Made by a program: the position numbers and the translations under genes. A stretch of DNA of 64,000 nucleotides from an uncultured Myxococcales bacterium (lineage in GTDB: Bacteria > Myxococcota_A > UBA9042). Each line of letters begins with the position of its first letter. Positions within the stretch are counted from its first letter, which is position 1. This document shows, one piece after another, positions 1 to 7,941 of this stretch. Below the pieces are notes generated by a model, which saw only the letters and a program-made list of their open reading frames with translations, was not told where the DNA came from and searched no databases. The stretch spans positions 1 through 64,000 of the forward strand of contig CAIXGW010000214.1 of NCBI GenBank assembly GCA_903919145.1, written 5' to 3'.

Positions 1-9
1 CGACAGGGT

Positions 10-136
10 CCTAGGGCGATCGTCTTGCGAGCGCCCAGGCGGGCGAAATATTGGAATTCACTTCCAATATTTCTTGCCCGACTGAAAAAAACGCAAAATG
101 GCACGGAGCCTGGCGGGGATTATCCCGACAGGCTCC
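10..136. repeat. Three consecutive hairpins
   Basis: Hairpin 10-39 pairs CCT (10-12) and GGGCG (14-18) with CGCCCAGG (32-39), with one bulged A and an inner TCG/CGA stem. Hairpin 41-79 pairs GAAATATTGGAA (45-56) perfectly with 62-73 around a 5-nt loop, and GGGC/GCCC extends it past a TT bulge. Hairpin 105-136 pairs GGAGCCTG (105-112) with CAGGCTCC (129-136) around an inner CGGG/CCCG stem. The three arms share no sequence. Confidence 0.75.
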
Positions 137-280
137 TAGAGACGCGACCTGTTGTGCCGCCTGTCGCCACATCGATGCTGATTTGCCAGTCCGGCGTAGC
201 CCCGTGCTTGATGCGCGAGCCGCCGCCATCCGCCCACGGTCCACGCCGTAGTGGCGGCCTGGCCACCAAGCCGCCAGCTA

Positions 281-335
281 GTACCCCAAACCCCAAGTTC
301 GTTCCGGGTTCCGGAACTGACGTGGTTTGGGGTAC
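281..335. repeat. Nested perfect hairpin
   Basis: The outer arms GTACCCCAAACC (281-292) and its exact reverse complement (324-335) enclose an inner perfect stem, GTTCCGG (301-307) with CCGGAAC (311-317), closed by a 3-nt loop. The outer and inner stems are separated by unpaired 6-8 nt stretches, giving a two-tier stem. Confidence 0.8.
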
Positions 336-352
336 GGAAGAAGACCCAGCAG

Positions 353-418
353 TAGGACCCAAGACCTGTGAACAAGAACCGGGTGCAACCCGGATCGAAT
401 TGACGGTCTTGGGTCCTA
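353..418. repeat. Nested perfect hairpin
   Basis: The outer 14-bp arms TAGGACCCAAGACC (353-366) and 405-418 are exact reverse complements. Inside is a perfect 6-bp stem CCGGGT/ACCCGG (379-384 with 388-393) with a 3-nt loop. The architecture matches the hairpin at 281-335, but the sequence differs. Smaller hairpins follow at 434-447 (GCGCGG/CCGCGC) and 503-558 (AGACCG/CGGTCT with inner ACGTC/GACGT). Confidence 0.8.
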
Positions 419-753
419 GTTCGCAGGGTTACCGCGCGGCCCCGCGCTGCGTCGAGATCAAGCCGGCGGGTAAAGTCCTGTACCTCGTCACGAACAGACA
501 AAAGACCGCTAGGGAATCAACGTCGACAAAGACGTCTTGGCGGCGGGCACCACGGTCTATGACGTAGTGGCGAATTCCCAGAAAGTCGAGGCGGGGCAAG
601 CGCATGCGGCGAGAGCACCCAGGCCCCGGCTTATTGGCAATTGGAAATACCTGACACCTGCTCTCTGGCAGCGCCGCCGTCTTGAATCTGGCGACCAGCA
701 CCGGCAGACTCGCGGGCCGCGGCCAGTCGCCGCCCCCCCTCAGCGAGGATAGC

Positions 754-1659
754 ATGGCCGAACCACAGGTGAGCGAGATCTTTGACCCAAGTAAGTGGGA
801 GTCAGTAGAAGGCTTTAAGCTAAAGGATATTACGTACCACCGTGCGATTGGCCAGCGAACTGTGCGGATCGCCTTTAATCGGCCTGACTGTCGCAATGCC
901 TTTCGCCCGCAAACCGTCGACGAGCTCTATGCCTGCCTGGATCACGCCCGCACCAGCCCAGACGTGGGCTGCGTCTTGCTGACCGGCAACGGCCCCTCGC
1001 CCAAAGACGGCGGCTGGGCCTTCTGCTCTGGAGGCGATCAGCGCATCCGCGGCAAAGACGGCTACCAGTACGGCGCCGCCAGCGATCCGGTGGCCAAGGC
1101 CAAGCTGGGGCGGCTGCACATCCTAGAAGTCCAGAGGCTGATTCGCTTTATGCCCAAGGTGGTGATTGCGGTCGTGCCCGGCTGGGCGGTGGGCGGCGGC
1201 CACAGCTTGCACGTGGTCTGCGACTTGACCCTGGCCAGCCAAGAACACGGCCGCTTCAAGCAGACCGATCCCGACGTCGCCAGCTTTGATTCTGGCTACG
1301 GTTCTGCGTACCTGGCGCGCATGGTCGGCCAAAAACGCGCCCGCGAGATCTTCTTCTTGGGGTTTGACTACACCGCCGACGAAGCCGTGGCGATGGGCAT
1401 GTGCAACGCCGCGGTGCCCCACGCCGAGCTGGAGAACGAGGCCCTGCGCTGGGCAGAGACCATCAACAGCAAGTCGCCCACGGCCATGCGCATGCTCAAG
1501 TACGGGTTCAACATGGTCGATGACGGCCTGGTGGGTCAGCAGCTGTTTGCCGGCGAAGCGACGCGGCTGGCCTATGGCACCGAAGAAGCGCAAGAAGGCC
1601 GCGATGCCTTCCTAGAGAAAAGGCCAAAGGACTTCAAGAAGTTTCCCTACCACTTCTAA
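754..1659 (+). CDS. menB: 1,4-dihydroxy-2-naphthoyl-CoA synthase, type II
   Basis: This crotonase-fold enzyme of menaquinone synthesis closes the second ring, converting o-succinylbenzoyl-CoA to 1,4-dihydroxy-2-naphthoyl-CoA. The 301 residues match the family. The substrate-binding segment FCSGGDQRIRG, the GWAVGGGHSL oxyanion turn and the SFDSGYGSAYLARMVGQKR active-site stretch, with its catalytic Asp, are all visible. The motif QTDPDV carries Asp where bicarbonate-dependent type I enzymes such as E. coli have Gly, which places it with the bicarbonate-independent type II group as in mycobacteria. The ATG at 754 is chosen because GAGGA lies at 745-749; the frame is open further upstream but that part lacks family similarity. 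No other men gene is in the window. Confidence 0.95.
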   Translation: MAEPQVSEIFDPSKWESVEGFKLKDITYHRAIGQRTVRIAFNRPDCRNAFRPQTVDELYACLDHARTSPDVGCVLLTGNGPSPKDGGWAFCSGGDQRIRGKDGYQYGAASDPVAKAKLGRLHILEVQRLIRFMPKVVIAVVPGWAVGGGHSLHVVCDLTLASQEHGRFKQTDPDVASFDSGYGSAYLARMVGQKRAREIFFLGFDYTADEAVAMGMCNAAVPHAELENEALRWAETINSKSPTAMRMLKYGFNMVDDGLVGQQLFAGEATRLAYGTEEAQEGRDAFLEKRPKDFKKFPYHF

Positions 1660-1895
1660 AGAAGAACTTTACGCGCTCAAGCTGCCCTTTGGCGCTGGCA
1701 ATTGCAGCAGACCGCCGATTGCGGCCCCAGTCACCTTGGCGATCGGCGGCAAAGGCCTACAGGACCCTGCAGCGTGGATCTGACCAGAAAACTGCGGCGT
1801 GCACGGGGAGAGCGGGCAGGTCAAAAACAAGGAGCCAAGCTGAGGAGCTGCGGGCGATTAGGGCACAGGACCCGCAGCCCCCCAGCTGGCTGCCT
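1660..1895. other. Convergent intergenic region with two hairpins
   Basis: This lies between the ends of menB and the opposing gene. It holds inverted repeats CCGCCGAT/ATCGGCGG (1712-1719 with 1742-1749) and CTGCGGG/CCCGCAG (1848-1854 with 1871-1877). The second sits just past the stop of the minus-strand gene and could slow transcription from that side, but neither has a T-run. No coding frame is supported. Confidence 0.5.
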
Positions 1896-3551
1896 CTACT
1901 TGTTGACGTTGGAGCAGCGGATCGCTGACTCATCGGATGGCATGGCGGCGGTCGGCGGGTCAAACTTCTTGCCCACGGCTTCCTGCTTCATTTGGATGTA
2001 GCGGACCATGCAGGTGCCGTCTTTGCCCTTGGTCGCCACCGCCGTGTGGATGCTGCGGCTCAAAATGACCCCAGTCAGCGCGGCTTTCTTGTACTCAAAG
2101 GCGTCGTCGACAATCACCACCCGCAGCGGCTCATCGCCAAAATCGTTCTTGGCGGCGGCGGCCAGCATCATCTTCTCGAGCTTGGGATCCTTCATGCCGG
2201 CTTCTGGCATGCGCGCGTCATCCAGCATCCGGTCGGCCAGCTTGGTGGCAATGGCCAGCGCTGCTTCCTGGCCGCCACTGGCGTCATAAACAAAGCTGCC
2301 CTTGGCGACCTCTTGGCCCTTGGTGTTGTCGTTGTTCATGACCGAGACCACCACGTCAATGGTGTGCTTGCCCTTGTCCAGATTGGCTAGCGCCTTGGAC
2401 AAGTCCGCAGCCACGTTCAGCTCTTTGACCTTGCCGGGGTCCTTGGGCATGGGCTCAAAGGCGGCCCAGCTGGCCTTGTAGGCTTCTGCATCTGGCGCCA
2501 CAAAATAGCCGGCGGAGTCCAGCGCCTTGTCTCCCTCTTTGAGCTGCACAAACACCGCCACGGTCTGGCCAATGTCGCCAGAGAGTTCGCCCGCCGCGCC
2601 CTTGAAGTAGGCGATGCCGTAGATGGGCTCGCCGGCCTTGAAAGAGGTCTTGAACATCGCCGGATTTTCTTTGCGAGCCTCTGGAAGTTCAGACGCCATC
2701 AGGACTTTGGCGGCATTCTGCTTGTGCCACGGGCTGGTGTAGATCTTCTCAAATTCCTTGTCCAGCTCTGCCTTCATTCCGCCAGAGACCGCCTTTTGCT
2801 TGAGGCAGCCCGGGTGAGCTGGGTCAATCAACAAGGCAATGGTCAAGGTCTCCAGGCTGCGGTCGACCAGGCCACTGGCCGCGGTCAGAGAGTCCTTGCG
2901 GAACTGCTTGGCGCTGCCCAGCAATTCGGCCGACACCGCCGCCACCTTGTCGCCAAAGCTGGCGATGTCTGGCGCCAGCTCGCTCAGGCGCTTCTTGACT
3001 TTGTCCAGACGCTCTTGCAGGGCCGGGGTGCTGGCGGGCTTGTTCAGCAGCCCCCTGGTCCCCTCTGGGTTGAGCTCCTTGAGCTTGCTCAGGACGCCCT
3101 CGCAGCCGGTGGGGCTGGTGATGCAGTCGTTCAGGCTGGCCGAGCCCATAAAGCGCTTGAGAGCCCCGGGGTAGTCGCCCAGCCGGCTCATGGCAATCGC
3201 AGCCGCGCGGATTTCGCCGCGACGGGCCAAGGCGGCCTTGTAGCGCTGGACGTCGACCTTGGGCTCGTCTCGCTCGATGCCGCGCACGGCCATCTCCAGG
3301 CGGCTCAGCGGCCCGTCGCACTGGTCGCCTTCGGCCAGGCACTGCTCGATGGCCACCAGGGCGGCCTCGGCATTGTTGACGTCGACACTAGGCCGCGCCC
3401 AAGCCACCGCAGGAGTCAGAGCCAGGGCCGGAGTCAACGCCAACACCGCCGCCAGCGCCGCGCCGCGGTGGATCGCCAAGGAGCGGTGGCTCAACAAAGT
3501 TTGGTGAGTCAACTCAGCGCGGCGACTGAGCAATGGATGGACTGGATTCAT
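1896..3551 (-). CDS. Secreted protein of unknown function
   Basis: The 551 residues begin with a signal peptide whose hydrophobic core (about residues 32-50, Ala/Leu-rich) ends at AWA-R. The mature part has an alpha-helical N-terminal half with regularly spaced Cys pairs (around 70-78 and 142-149), TPR-like but not clearly repeated. The C-terminal half is beta-rich, resembling a ligand or sugar-binding sandwich followed by a small alpha/beta region. I do not recognise the family. The start is supported by GAGGT at 3558-3562, six bases upstream of the ATG. It is the last gene of a minus-strand run and faces menB. Confidence 0.8.
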   Translation of the reverse strand: MNPVHPLLSRRAELTHQTLLSHRSLAIHRGAALAAVLALTPALALTPAVAWARPSVDVNNAEAALVAIEQCLAEGDQCDGPLSRLEMAVRGIERDEPKVDVQRYKAALARRGEIRAAAIAMSRLGDYPGALKRFMGSASLNDCITSPTGCEGVLSKLKELNPEGTRGLLNKPASTPALQERLDKVKKRLSELAPDIASFGDKVAAVSAELLGSAKQFRKDSLTAASGLVDRSLETLTIALLIDPAHPGCLKQKAVSGGMKAELDKEFEKIYTSPWHKQNAAKVLMASELPEARKENPAMFKTSFKAGEPIYGIAYFKGAAGELSGDIGQTVAVFVQLKEGDKALDSAGYFVAPDAEAYKASWAAFEPMPKDPGKVKELNVAADLSKALANLDKGKHTIDVVVSVMNNDNTKGQEVAKGSFVYDASGGQEAALAIATKLADRMLDDARMPEAGMKDPKLEKMMLAAAAKNDFGDEPLRVVIVDDAFEYKKAALTGVILSRSIHTAVATKGKDGTCMVRYIQMKQEAVGKKFDPPTAAMPSDESAIRCSNVNK

Positions 3552-3737
3552 GCTTGGACCTCAGGTGTGGGCAACCGAGGCGACGCCAAAAACGCCGCTG
3601 CCGTGGGTGTCGAGGCGGCCCGCAGGCCCACTGCCGGCGTCCAGCTCTTGGGATCGGCAGTCTTGCCGCAAACCCCTTCGCCGTCAAGAAGAGCGGCCGC
3701 GGCTGCCAGTGCCAATTGCCAATGCACGCTGTGCGGG

Positions 3738-5453
3738 CTAAGCCGCCGGCTTCTGCAGGACCAAGGCCTTGAACTCGCTTGGCACAATGCCCATGACCCG
3801 CTCGCCAATGGGGCGAAACTGCAACCCCTCCAGGCGGTCGGCGCGCAGCTTGCCGGCACAAGCCATGGCGAATTGCTCTGGGGTCAGCGCGCGCTTGGGC
3901 AGGTCCGTGCCCACCGAGCGCAGCAGATAGCGCAGGTTGCGAAACTGGGTGCGATTGCTGGCCAGAACCCACACACTGGTGTCGAGCCCCAACAGCTCGG
4001 GCACCGGGACCAGGCTGGCGCGCAGCCCCACCTGCTCGGCGACCTGCGCCAGATGGCCAAAGTGCACCGACCACTCGCCGTGATCCAGCTGGGTAGACTC
4101 CATGGGAAACTGCTCAGGCTCGCCAAACTCGGTCAGCACCGCCGTGCCGCCTGGTCGCAGCACCGCAGCGATGCGCTCAATGAAGTGGGTCGCGCCGATT
4201 TGGATCGGCACCGGCTCTGGGGCGCGCACGGTGGTCAGGTTATACTTCTGAACCAGTTCAAGGGCCTCTGGATCGGTCTGGCCGTCGGTAATGCCGCTGT
4301 TCAGCGCATCGCGGGTGACCATGCCGATCCGCAAGTCGGCAATCACCTCATTGCTGATAAGCAGGTCGACCGAGGCCGGGTCCTGCTGCAGCTCCTGCGC
4401 ATCGCCCAAGCGGGTATCGACCGGCTTGCCCGGCCCCAGCAGGCCCGCGGCAGCCAGGCGCTCTGTCTGGGCCGCTTGCAGCACTGGAGACAGGTCGACC
4501 ACCGTGTAGTGCAAGTCCGCGACCTTGGCCAGCAGGGCTTCGGCCGCCGCTACGGCAAATCGCCCAGTGCCGCCGCCCACTTCTACCACCCGCGCCCGCC
4601 CGGTCGCCAGCCAGCCCTGGCTCAGCGCCACCCCGGCAAAAGCCTGGCCATAGCTGAGGTCGTTCAGAGCCGGATGGGGGTCGCTAAGTAGGTGAGAGAG
4701 GGTCGTCTCCAGCTCTTCAAACTGGGCCTCGGCGTCGGCAATCCCCTGGCGGTGGTAGTCGGCCAGGTCGCGGGTGGCAGCGTCGCTTGGCGCATCGTCA
4801 TAGCTCAAGCCGGTGTAGCCATAGGGCGCGTAGGGCATGGTGCTAGAGGCGTAGGGGGGCAGCCGCGGCATGGCGCTGCGCGGACCGGGCAAGGTGCGGG
4901 TCAGCTGGCGCGAGCTATGGGTCCAGCCAGCCAACAACTCCTGAGCGCGGGCAAGGTCTTGCGCAGGGTCGCCGTCATAGGCTTCGGTCATGGCCAGCGC
5001 CAGGGCCCGCAGGGTGCGCTCGCCGTCGATCGACCGCCACAGCTCAGAAGCCCAGGCATCCCAGTGCTCCAGGCGCGGCTGGGCCCACGGCTCTTTGCCA
5101 AAGCCGCGGCTGACCACGGTTTGCACGGTGCCGTCATCCAGGCGGTGCGCCAGGATCCACGGGCCCTTGATGGGGACCACATCGGCCAGCCCGTCGATCT
5201 CTGCAGCTTCTGGCGCCACCAGGACTTTGTGCTGCAAAAACACGCCCACAAACTGCCCTAATTGCGCCTGCGACCACAGCTCTGAGTAGGCCTGCGCCGC
5301 GTCTTGGGCCGAGTGCTCGTCGCCAAAGTAGTCGACCAGTGACTTGAGATCGGCTGACATCTCAAGAAGAAAGCCATACAAGTCGTGGTAAAGGTACAGC
5401 ACGTCGCGGCGCTGAAACCAAGAGAGGTGGCGCGAGGTCACGTAGCGTTCCAT
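3738..5453 (-). CDS. SAM-dependent methyltransferase with RRE-like N-terminal region
   Basis: The C-terminal part (about residues 240-571) is a class I SAM methyltransferase with glycine-rich motif I VVEVGGGTGRFAVAAAE near residue 290, the acidic TVVDLSP after beta-2, and LLISNEVIADL. It recalls the MidA/DUF185-like group. About 230 residues precede it: a first segment (1-90) with LYGFLLEMSADLKSLVDYF, and a second (about 125-185) with ELWRSIDGERTLRALALAM. The second reads like a PqqD-type winged-helix peptide-recognition element. That assignment is by pattern only. AAGGAA precedes the ATG. It lies 18 bases downstream of the aldolase gene and is probably co-transcribed. The substrate is unknown. 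Confidence 0.75.
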   Translation of the reverse strand: MERYVTSRHLSWFQRRDVLYLYHDLYGFLLEMSADLKSLVDYFGDEHSAQDAAQAYSELWSQAQLGQFVGVFLQHKVLVAPEAAEIDGLADVVPIKGPWILAHRLDDGTVQTVVSRGFGKEPWAQPRLEHWDAWASELWRSIDGERTLRALALAMTEAYDGDPAQDLARAQELLAGWTHSSRQLTRTLPGPRSAMPRLPPYASSTMPYAPYGYTGLSYDDAPSDAATRDLADYHRQGIADAEAQFEELETTLSHLLSDPHPALNDLSYGQAFAGVALSQGWLATGRARVVEVGGGTGRFAVAAAEALLAKVADLHYTVVDLSPVLQAAQTERLAAAGLLGPGKPVDTRLGDAQELQQDPASVDLLISNEVIADLRIGMVTRDALNSGITDGQTDPEALELVQKYNLTTVRAPEPVPIQIGATHFIERIAAVLRPGGTAVLTEFGEPEQFPMESTQLDHGEWSVHFGHLAQVAEQVGLRASLVPVPELLGLDTSVWVLASNRTQFRNLRYLLRSVGTDLPKRALTPEQFAMACAGKLRADRLEGLQFRPIGERVMGIVPSEFKALVLQKPAA

Positions 5454-5471
5454 GGGATTCCTTGATGGGCG

Positions 5472-6530
5472 TCAGCCTCTTGTCAGCTCTTTTAGGACGT
5501 GCAGAGTTCTTTCGATGCCGCTGTCATCGACGTCGAGGTGGGTCACGGCCCGCAGCCGCCCCACCCCGCCGCTGACCAGCACCCCGTGCTCGCGCAAGCG
5601 CTGGACCAGGGCGATCCGCCTGGCGCCGCGCTCTGCTGCAGAGCCATGGTCGGGCGCCAGGTCAAAATACACCAGGTTGGTCTGCACCAGCGCCAGGTCG
5701 ATGCTGAGGCCGGGCAGCGCTGCGATGCCCTCGGCCAGCTGCCGCGCGCGCCGGTGGTCTTGGGCCAAGCGCTCTACATGGTGATCCAGGGCGTAGAGGC
5801 CCGCCGCGGCAATCACCCCGGCCTGGCGCATGCCGCCGCCAAAGCGCTTGCGCCACCGCCGCGCCTGGGCGATGAACACCTCGCTCCCGGCCAGCAGGCT
5901 GCCGATTGGCGCACCCAGCCCCTTGGAAAGACACAGCGTCGACGAGTCAAAGGGCTCGGCCAGCTCGGCCATGGTCCGGCCGCTGGCCACCGCGGCATTG
6001 GCCAGCCGCGCCCCATCCAGGTGCATGCGCACCCCCAAGGCTTTGGTAAATACCCGCAGTGCCAGCGGATTTTCTTGGGGCACCACGACCCCGCCGCAGC
6101 CGTTGTGGGTGTTCTCTAGGGCAATCAGGGCGGTGGGCGAGTGGTGCGGGTCCTCGTCAAGGTGCAGCGCCGCCTGCACCTCTGCCAGCGCCAAGCTGCC
6201 GTCGCGCGAGTCCAAGGTCCGCAGCGTCACCCCAGAAAGCGCCGCCGCACCGCCGCCCTCGTGGTTGAGGATGTGGCACCCAGCGTGGACAAGGGCCTCG
6301 TCGCCCGGCCGGCAGTGGACGCGCACCGCCAGCTGGTTGGCCATGGTCCCAGACGGCACAAACAGTGCCGCTTCCTTGCCCAGCAGCCGCGCCCCCAGCT
6401 GCTGGAGCGCCAGCACGGTGGGGTCATCGCCAAACACGTCATCGCCCAGCGGTGCATCAAACATGGCTTGACGCATCGCCGGGCTGGGCCGTGTCACCGT
6501 GTCACTGCGCAGATCGACTGGCTGCGCCAA
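5472..6530 (-). CDS. ltaE: Low-specificity L-threonine aldolase
   Basis: This PLP-dependent fold-type I enzyme cleaves L-threonine or L-allo-threonine to glycine and acetaldehyde. The 352 residues are typical. Landmarks are VDLRSDTVTRPS at the N-terminus, the DDVFGDDPT loop, VPSGTMANQLA in the cofactor-phosphate region, the MHLDGARLANA aspartate that contacts the pyridine ring, and LSKGLGAPIGS with the PLP-binding lysine. Translation starts at TTG (6530-6528), directly after the TAG of the upstream aminotransferase. A GGAGG lies inside the end of that gene, so the two are probably translationally coupled. Confidence 0.92.
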   Translation of the reverse strand: MAQPVDLRSDTVTRPSPAMRQAMFDAPLGDDVFGDDPTVLALQQLGARLLGKEAALFVPSGTMANQLAVRVHCRPGDEALVHAGCHILNHEGGGAAALSGVTLRTLDSRDGSLALAEVQAALHLDEDPHHSPTALIALENTHNGCGGVVVPQENPLALRVFTKALGVRMHLDGARLANAAVASGRTMAELAEPFDSSTLCLSKGLGAPIGSLLAGSEVFIAQARRWRKRFGGGMRQAGVIAAAGLYALDHHVERLAQDHRRARQLAEGIAALPGLSIDLALVQTNLVYFDLAPDHGSAAERGARRIALVQRLREHGVLVSGGVGRLRAVTHLDVDDSGIERTLHVLKELTRG

Positions 6531-7850
6531 CTAGTCCTCCACGTGGGCATCCACCAGGCTCAGGCCGCGGTCGATGATTTCAAAGCCTTCTGCCAGCTGG
6601 GCTTCGGTGATGCACAGCGGCGGGTTGGTCATGACCGTGCCCCACTGCAGCATGGTAAACAGCCCGTTGTCCTTAAGGAACTTGGCCAGCTGACCCATGG
6701 CCGGATGGGCACCAGCGTAGGGGACCAGGCGCTCTCCGCGGCTGTTCTTCTGCAGCTCGATGAGGCCAAACAGGCCGATGTTGCGGTGGGTGCGCACGCA
6801 CTTGTGCTTGGCCTTGAGGCGCTGCATGTGGCCGTGCATGATCGGCTCCAGGCGCGCTGCGTTGTCGACCATGCCTTCGTCAATCATCACGTCGATGGCC
6901 GCGAGCGCCGCCGCCAGACACACCGGATGGCCGCTGTAGGTCAAGCCGCCGTAGAACACGTTGTCTCTGAAATGGTCGGCGATCCGGTCAGAAAAGCCCA
7001 CCACTCCCAGCGGCAGGTAGCTGCTGGTCACGCCCTTGGCCATGGTCACCAGGTCGGGCACCATGTCGCCGTGCTCAAAGGCCATCAGCTTGCCGGTCCG
7101 GCCCCAGCCGCACATGACTTCGTCGCAGATCAGCAAGATTCCGTACTTGCTCAGCAATGCCTTTAGGCCCTTCAGGTATCCCTTGGGCGGAATCAAGATG
7201 CCGTTGGTGCCCGTCACCGTCTCAATAAACATGCCGGCGATGGTGTGCGGCCCCTCAAACTGAATGACTTCTTCCAGGTACTGCAGGTTCTTGGCCACAA
7301 TCTCTTCATCGGTGGCGCCAAAGCTGTAGTCCCACGGCACCGGATCCATCACCCGGACCACGCCGGCCATGCCGGGCTCATTGGGCCAGCGGCGCGGATC
7401 GCCGGTCAGGGTCATCGCGCCGTGGGTGGCGCCATGGTAGCTGCGGTAGCGGACCATGATCTTGTGGCGGCCGGTAAAAAGGCGCGCGGCTTTGATCGCG
7501 TTCTCGTTGGCCTCAGCACCGCCCAGCGTGTAGAAGAACGTATTGATGTCGCCGGGCATCAGCTCAGCCAGCCGCTTGGAAAGGCGCGCGCGCACTTCGG
7601 TGGCCATGCCGGGGTAGACAAAAATCAGCTGGTCGAGCTGGTCTTTGATGGCCTGGATGACCTTGGGGTGGCCATGGCCAATGTTGACCGACATCAGCTG
7701 CGAGTTGAAATCCAACCACTTCTGACCTTCTGGGCCGTACAGGTACAGGCCTTCAGCGCGCTCAATCGGCATGGGGTCGACCTTGGCGGTCGCAGACCAA
7801 GAGAACAGGCTGTGTTGCTTGCAAAGGTCAATCATTTCTTGGGATTTCAT
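6531..7850 (-). CDS. Class III (omega) aminotransferase
   Basis: This PLP enzyme of 439 residues moves an amino group from an amine or omega-amino acid to an oxo-acid. Visible landmarks are FNSQLMSVNIGHGHP, FFYTLGGAEANENAIKAAR for the cofactor phosphate, YRSYHGATHGA, LLICDEVMCGWGRTG with the Asp that binds the pyridine nitrogen, and LVTMAKGVTSSYLPLG with the Schiff-base lysine. It resembles taurine/beta-alanine:pyruvate-type enzymes. Beta-alanine would suit the dihydropyrimidine pathway encoded 6 kb away, but the sequence does not fix the substrate. GGAG lies 9 bases before the ATG. The stop abuts the ltaE start. Confidence 0.88.
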   Translation of the reverse strand: MKSQEMIDLCKQHSLFSWSATAKVDPMPIERAEGLYLYGPEGQKWLDFNSQLMSVNIGHGHPKVIQAIKDQLDQLIFVYPGMATEVRARLSKRLAELMPGDINTFFYTLGGAEANENAIKAARLFTGRHKIMVRYRSYHGATHGAMTLTGDPRRWPNEPGMAGVVRVMDPVPWDYSFGATDEEIVAKNLQYLEEVIQFEGPHTIAGMFIETVTGTNGILIPPKGYLKGLKALLSKYGILLICDEVMCGWGRTGKLMAFEHGDMVPDLVTMAKGVTSSYLPLGVVGFSDRIADHFRDNVFYGGLTYSGHPVCLAAALAAIDVMIDEGMVDNAARLEPIMHGHMQRLKAKHKCVRTHRNIGLFGLIELQKNSRGERLVPYAGAHPAMGQLAKFLKDNGLFTMLQWGTVMTNPPLCITEAQLAEGFEIIDRGLSLVDAHVED

Positions 7851-7941
7851 GCTGAAAGGCTCCGGTGGCCGGCGATGGCCGCGGCTGATCCTAGCCTTGT
7901 AGGCCGGCGCGTCAAGGTCCGGTCAAACTAGACGAATTTCC

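Larger units (their letters stand above)
1..753. other. Gene-free leader region rich in hairpins
   Basis: No convincing coding frame is present: the open frames here have proline/arginine-rich, low-complexity translations and no ribosome binding site. The first 560 bases instead hold a run of inverted repeats of unrelated sequence (10-39, 41-79, 105-136, 281-335, 353-418, 434-447, 503-558). None is followed by a T-run on either strand, so they do not look like simple terminators. Bases 560-753 are the leader of the menB gene; I see no clear promoter there. Confidence 0.6.

Noticed and set aside
281..418. Integron attC-like sites
   Set aside because: The two nested hairpins resemble attC architecture, but the GTTRRRY and RYYYAAC core boxes are absent at the stem ends and no integrase or cassettes are present.
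3548..3737. Short precursor peptide downstream of the methyltransferase
   Set aside because: A small frame exists on the minus strand in this gap, but it starts inside the methyltransferase gene in another frame and has no ribosome binding site.
2724..4691. A 655-codon plus-strand frame opposite two minus-strand genes
   Set aside because: Antisense shadow rich in Gln/Arg/Ala; both opposite genes have clear signals and ribosome binding sites.
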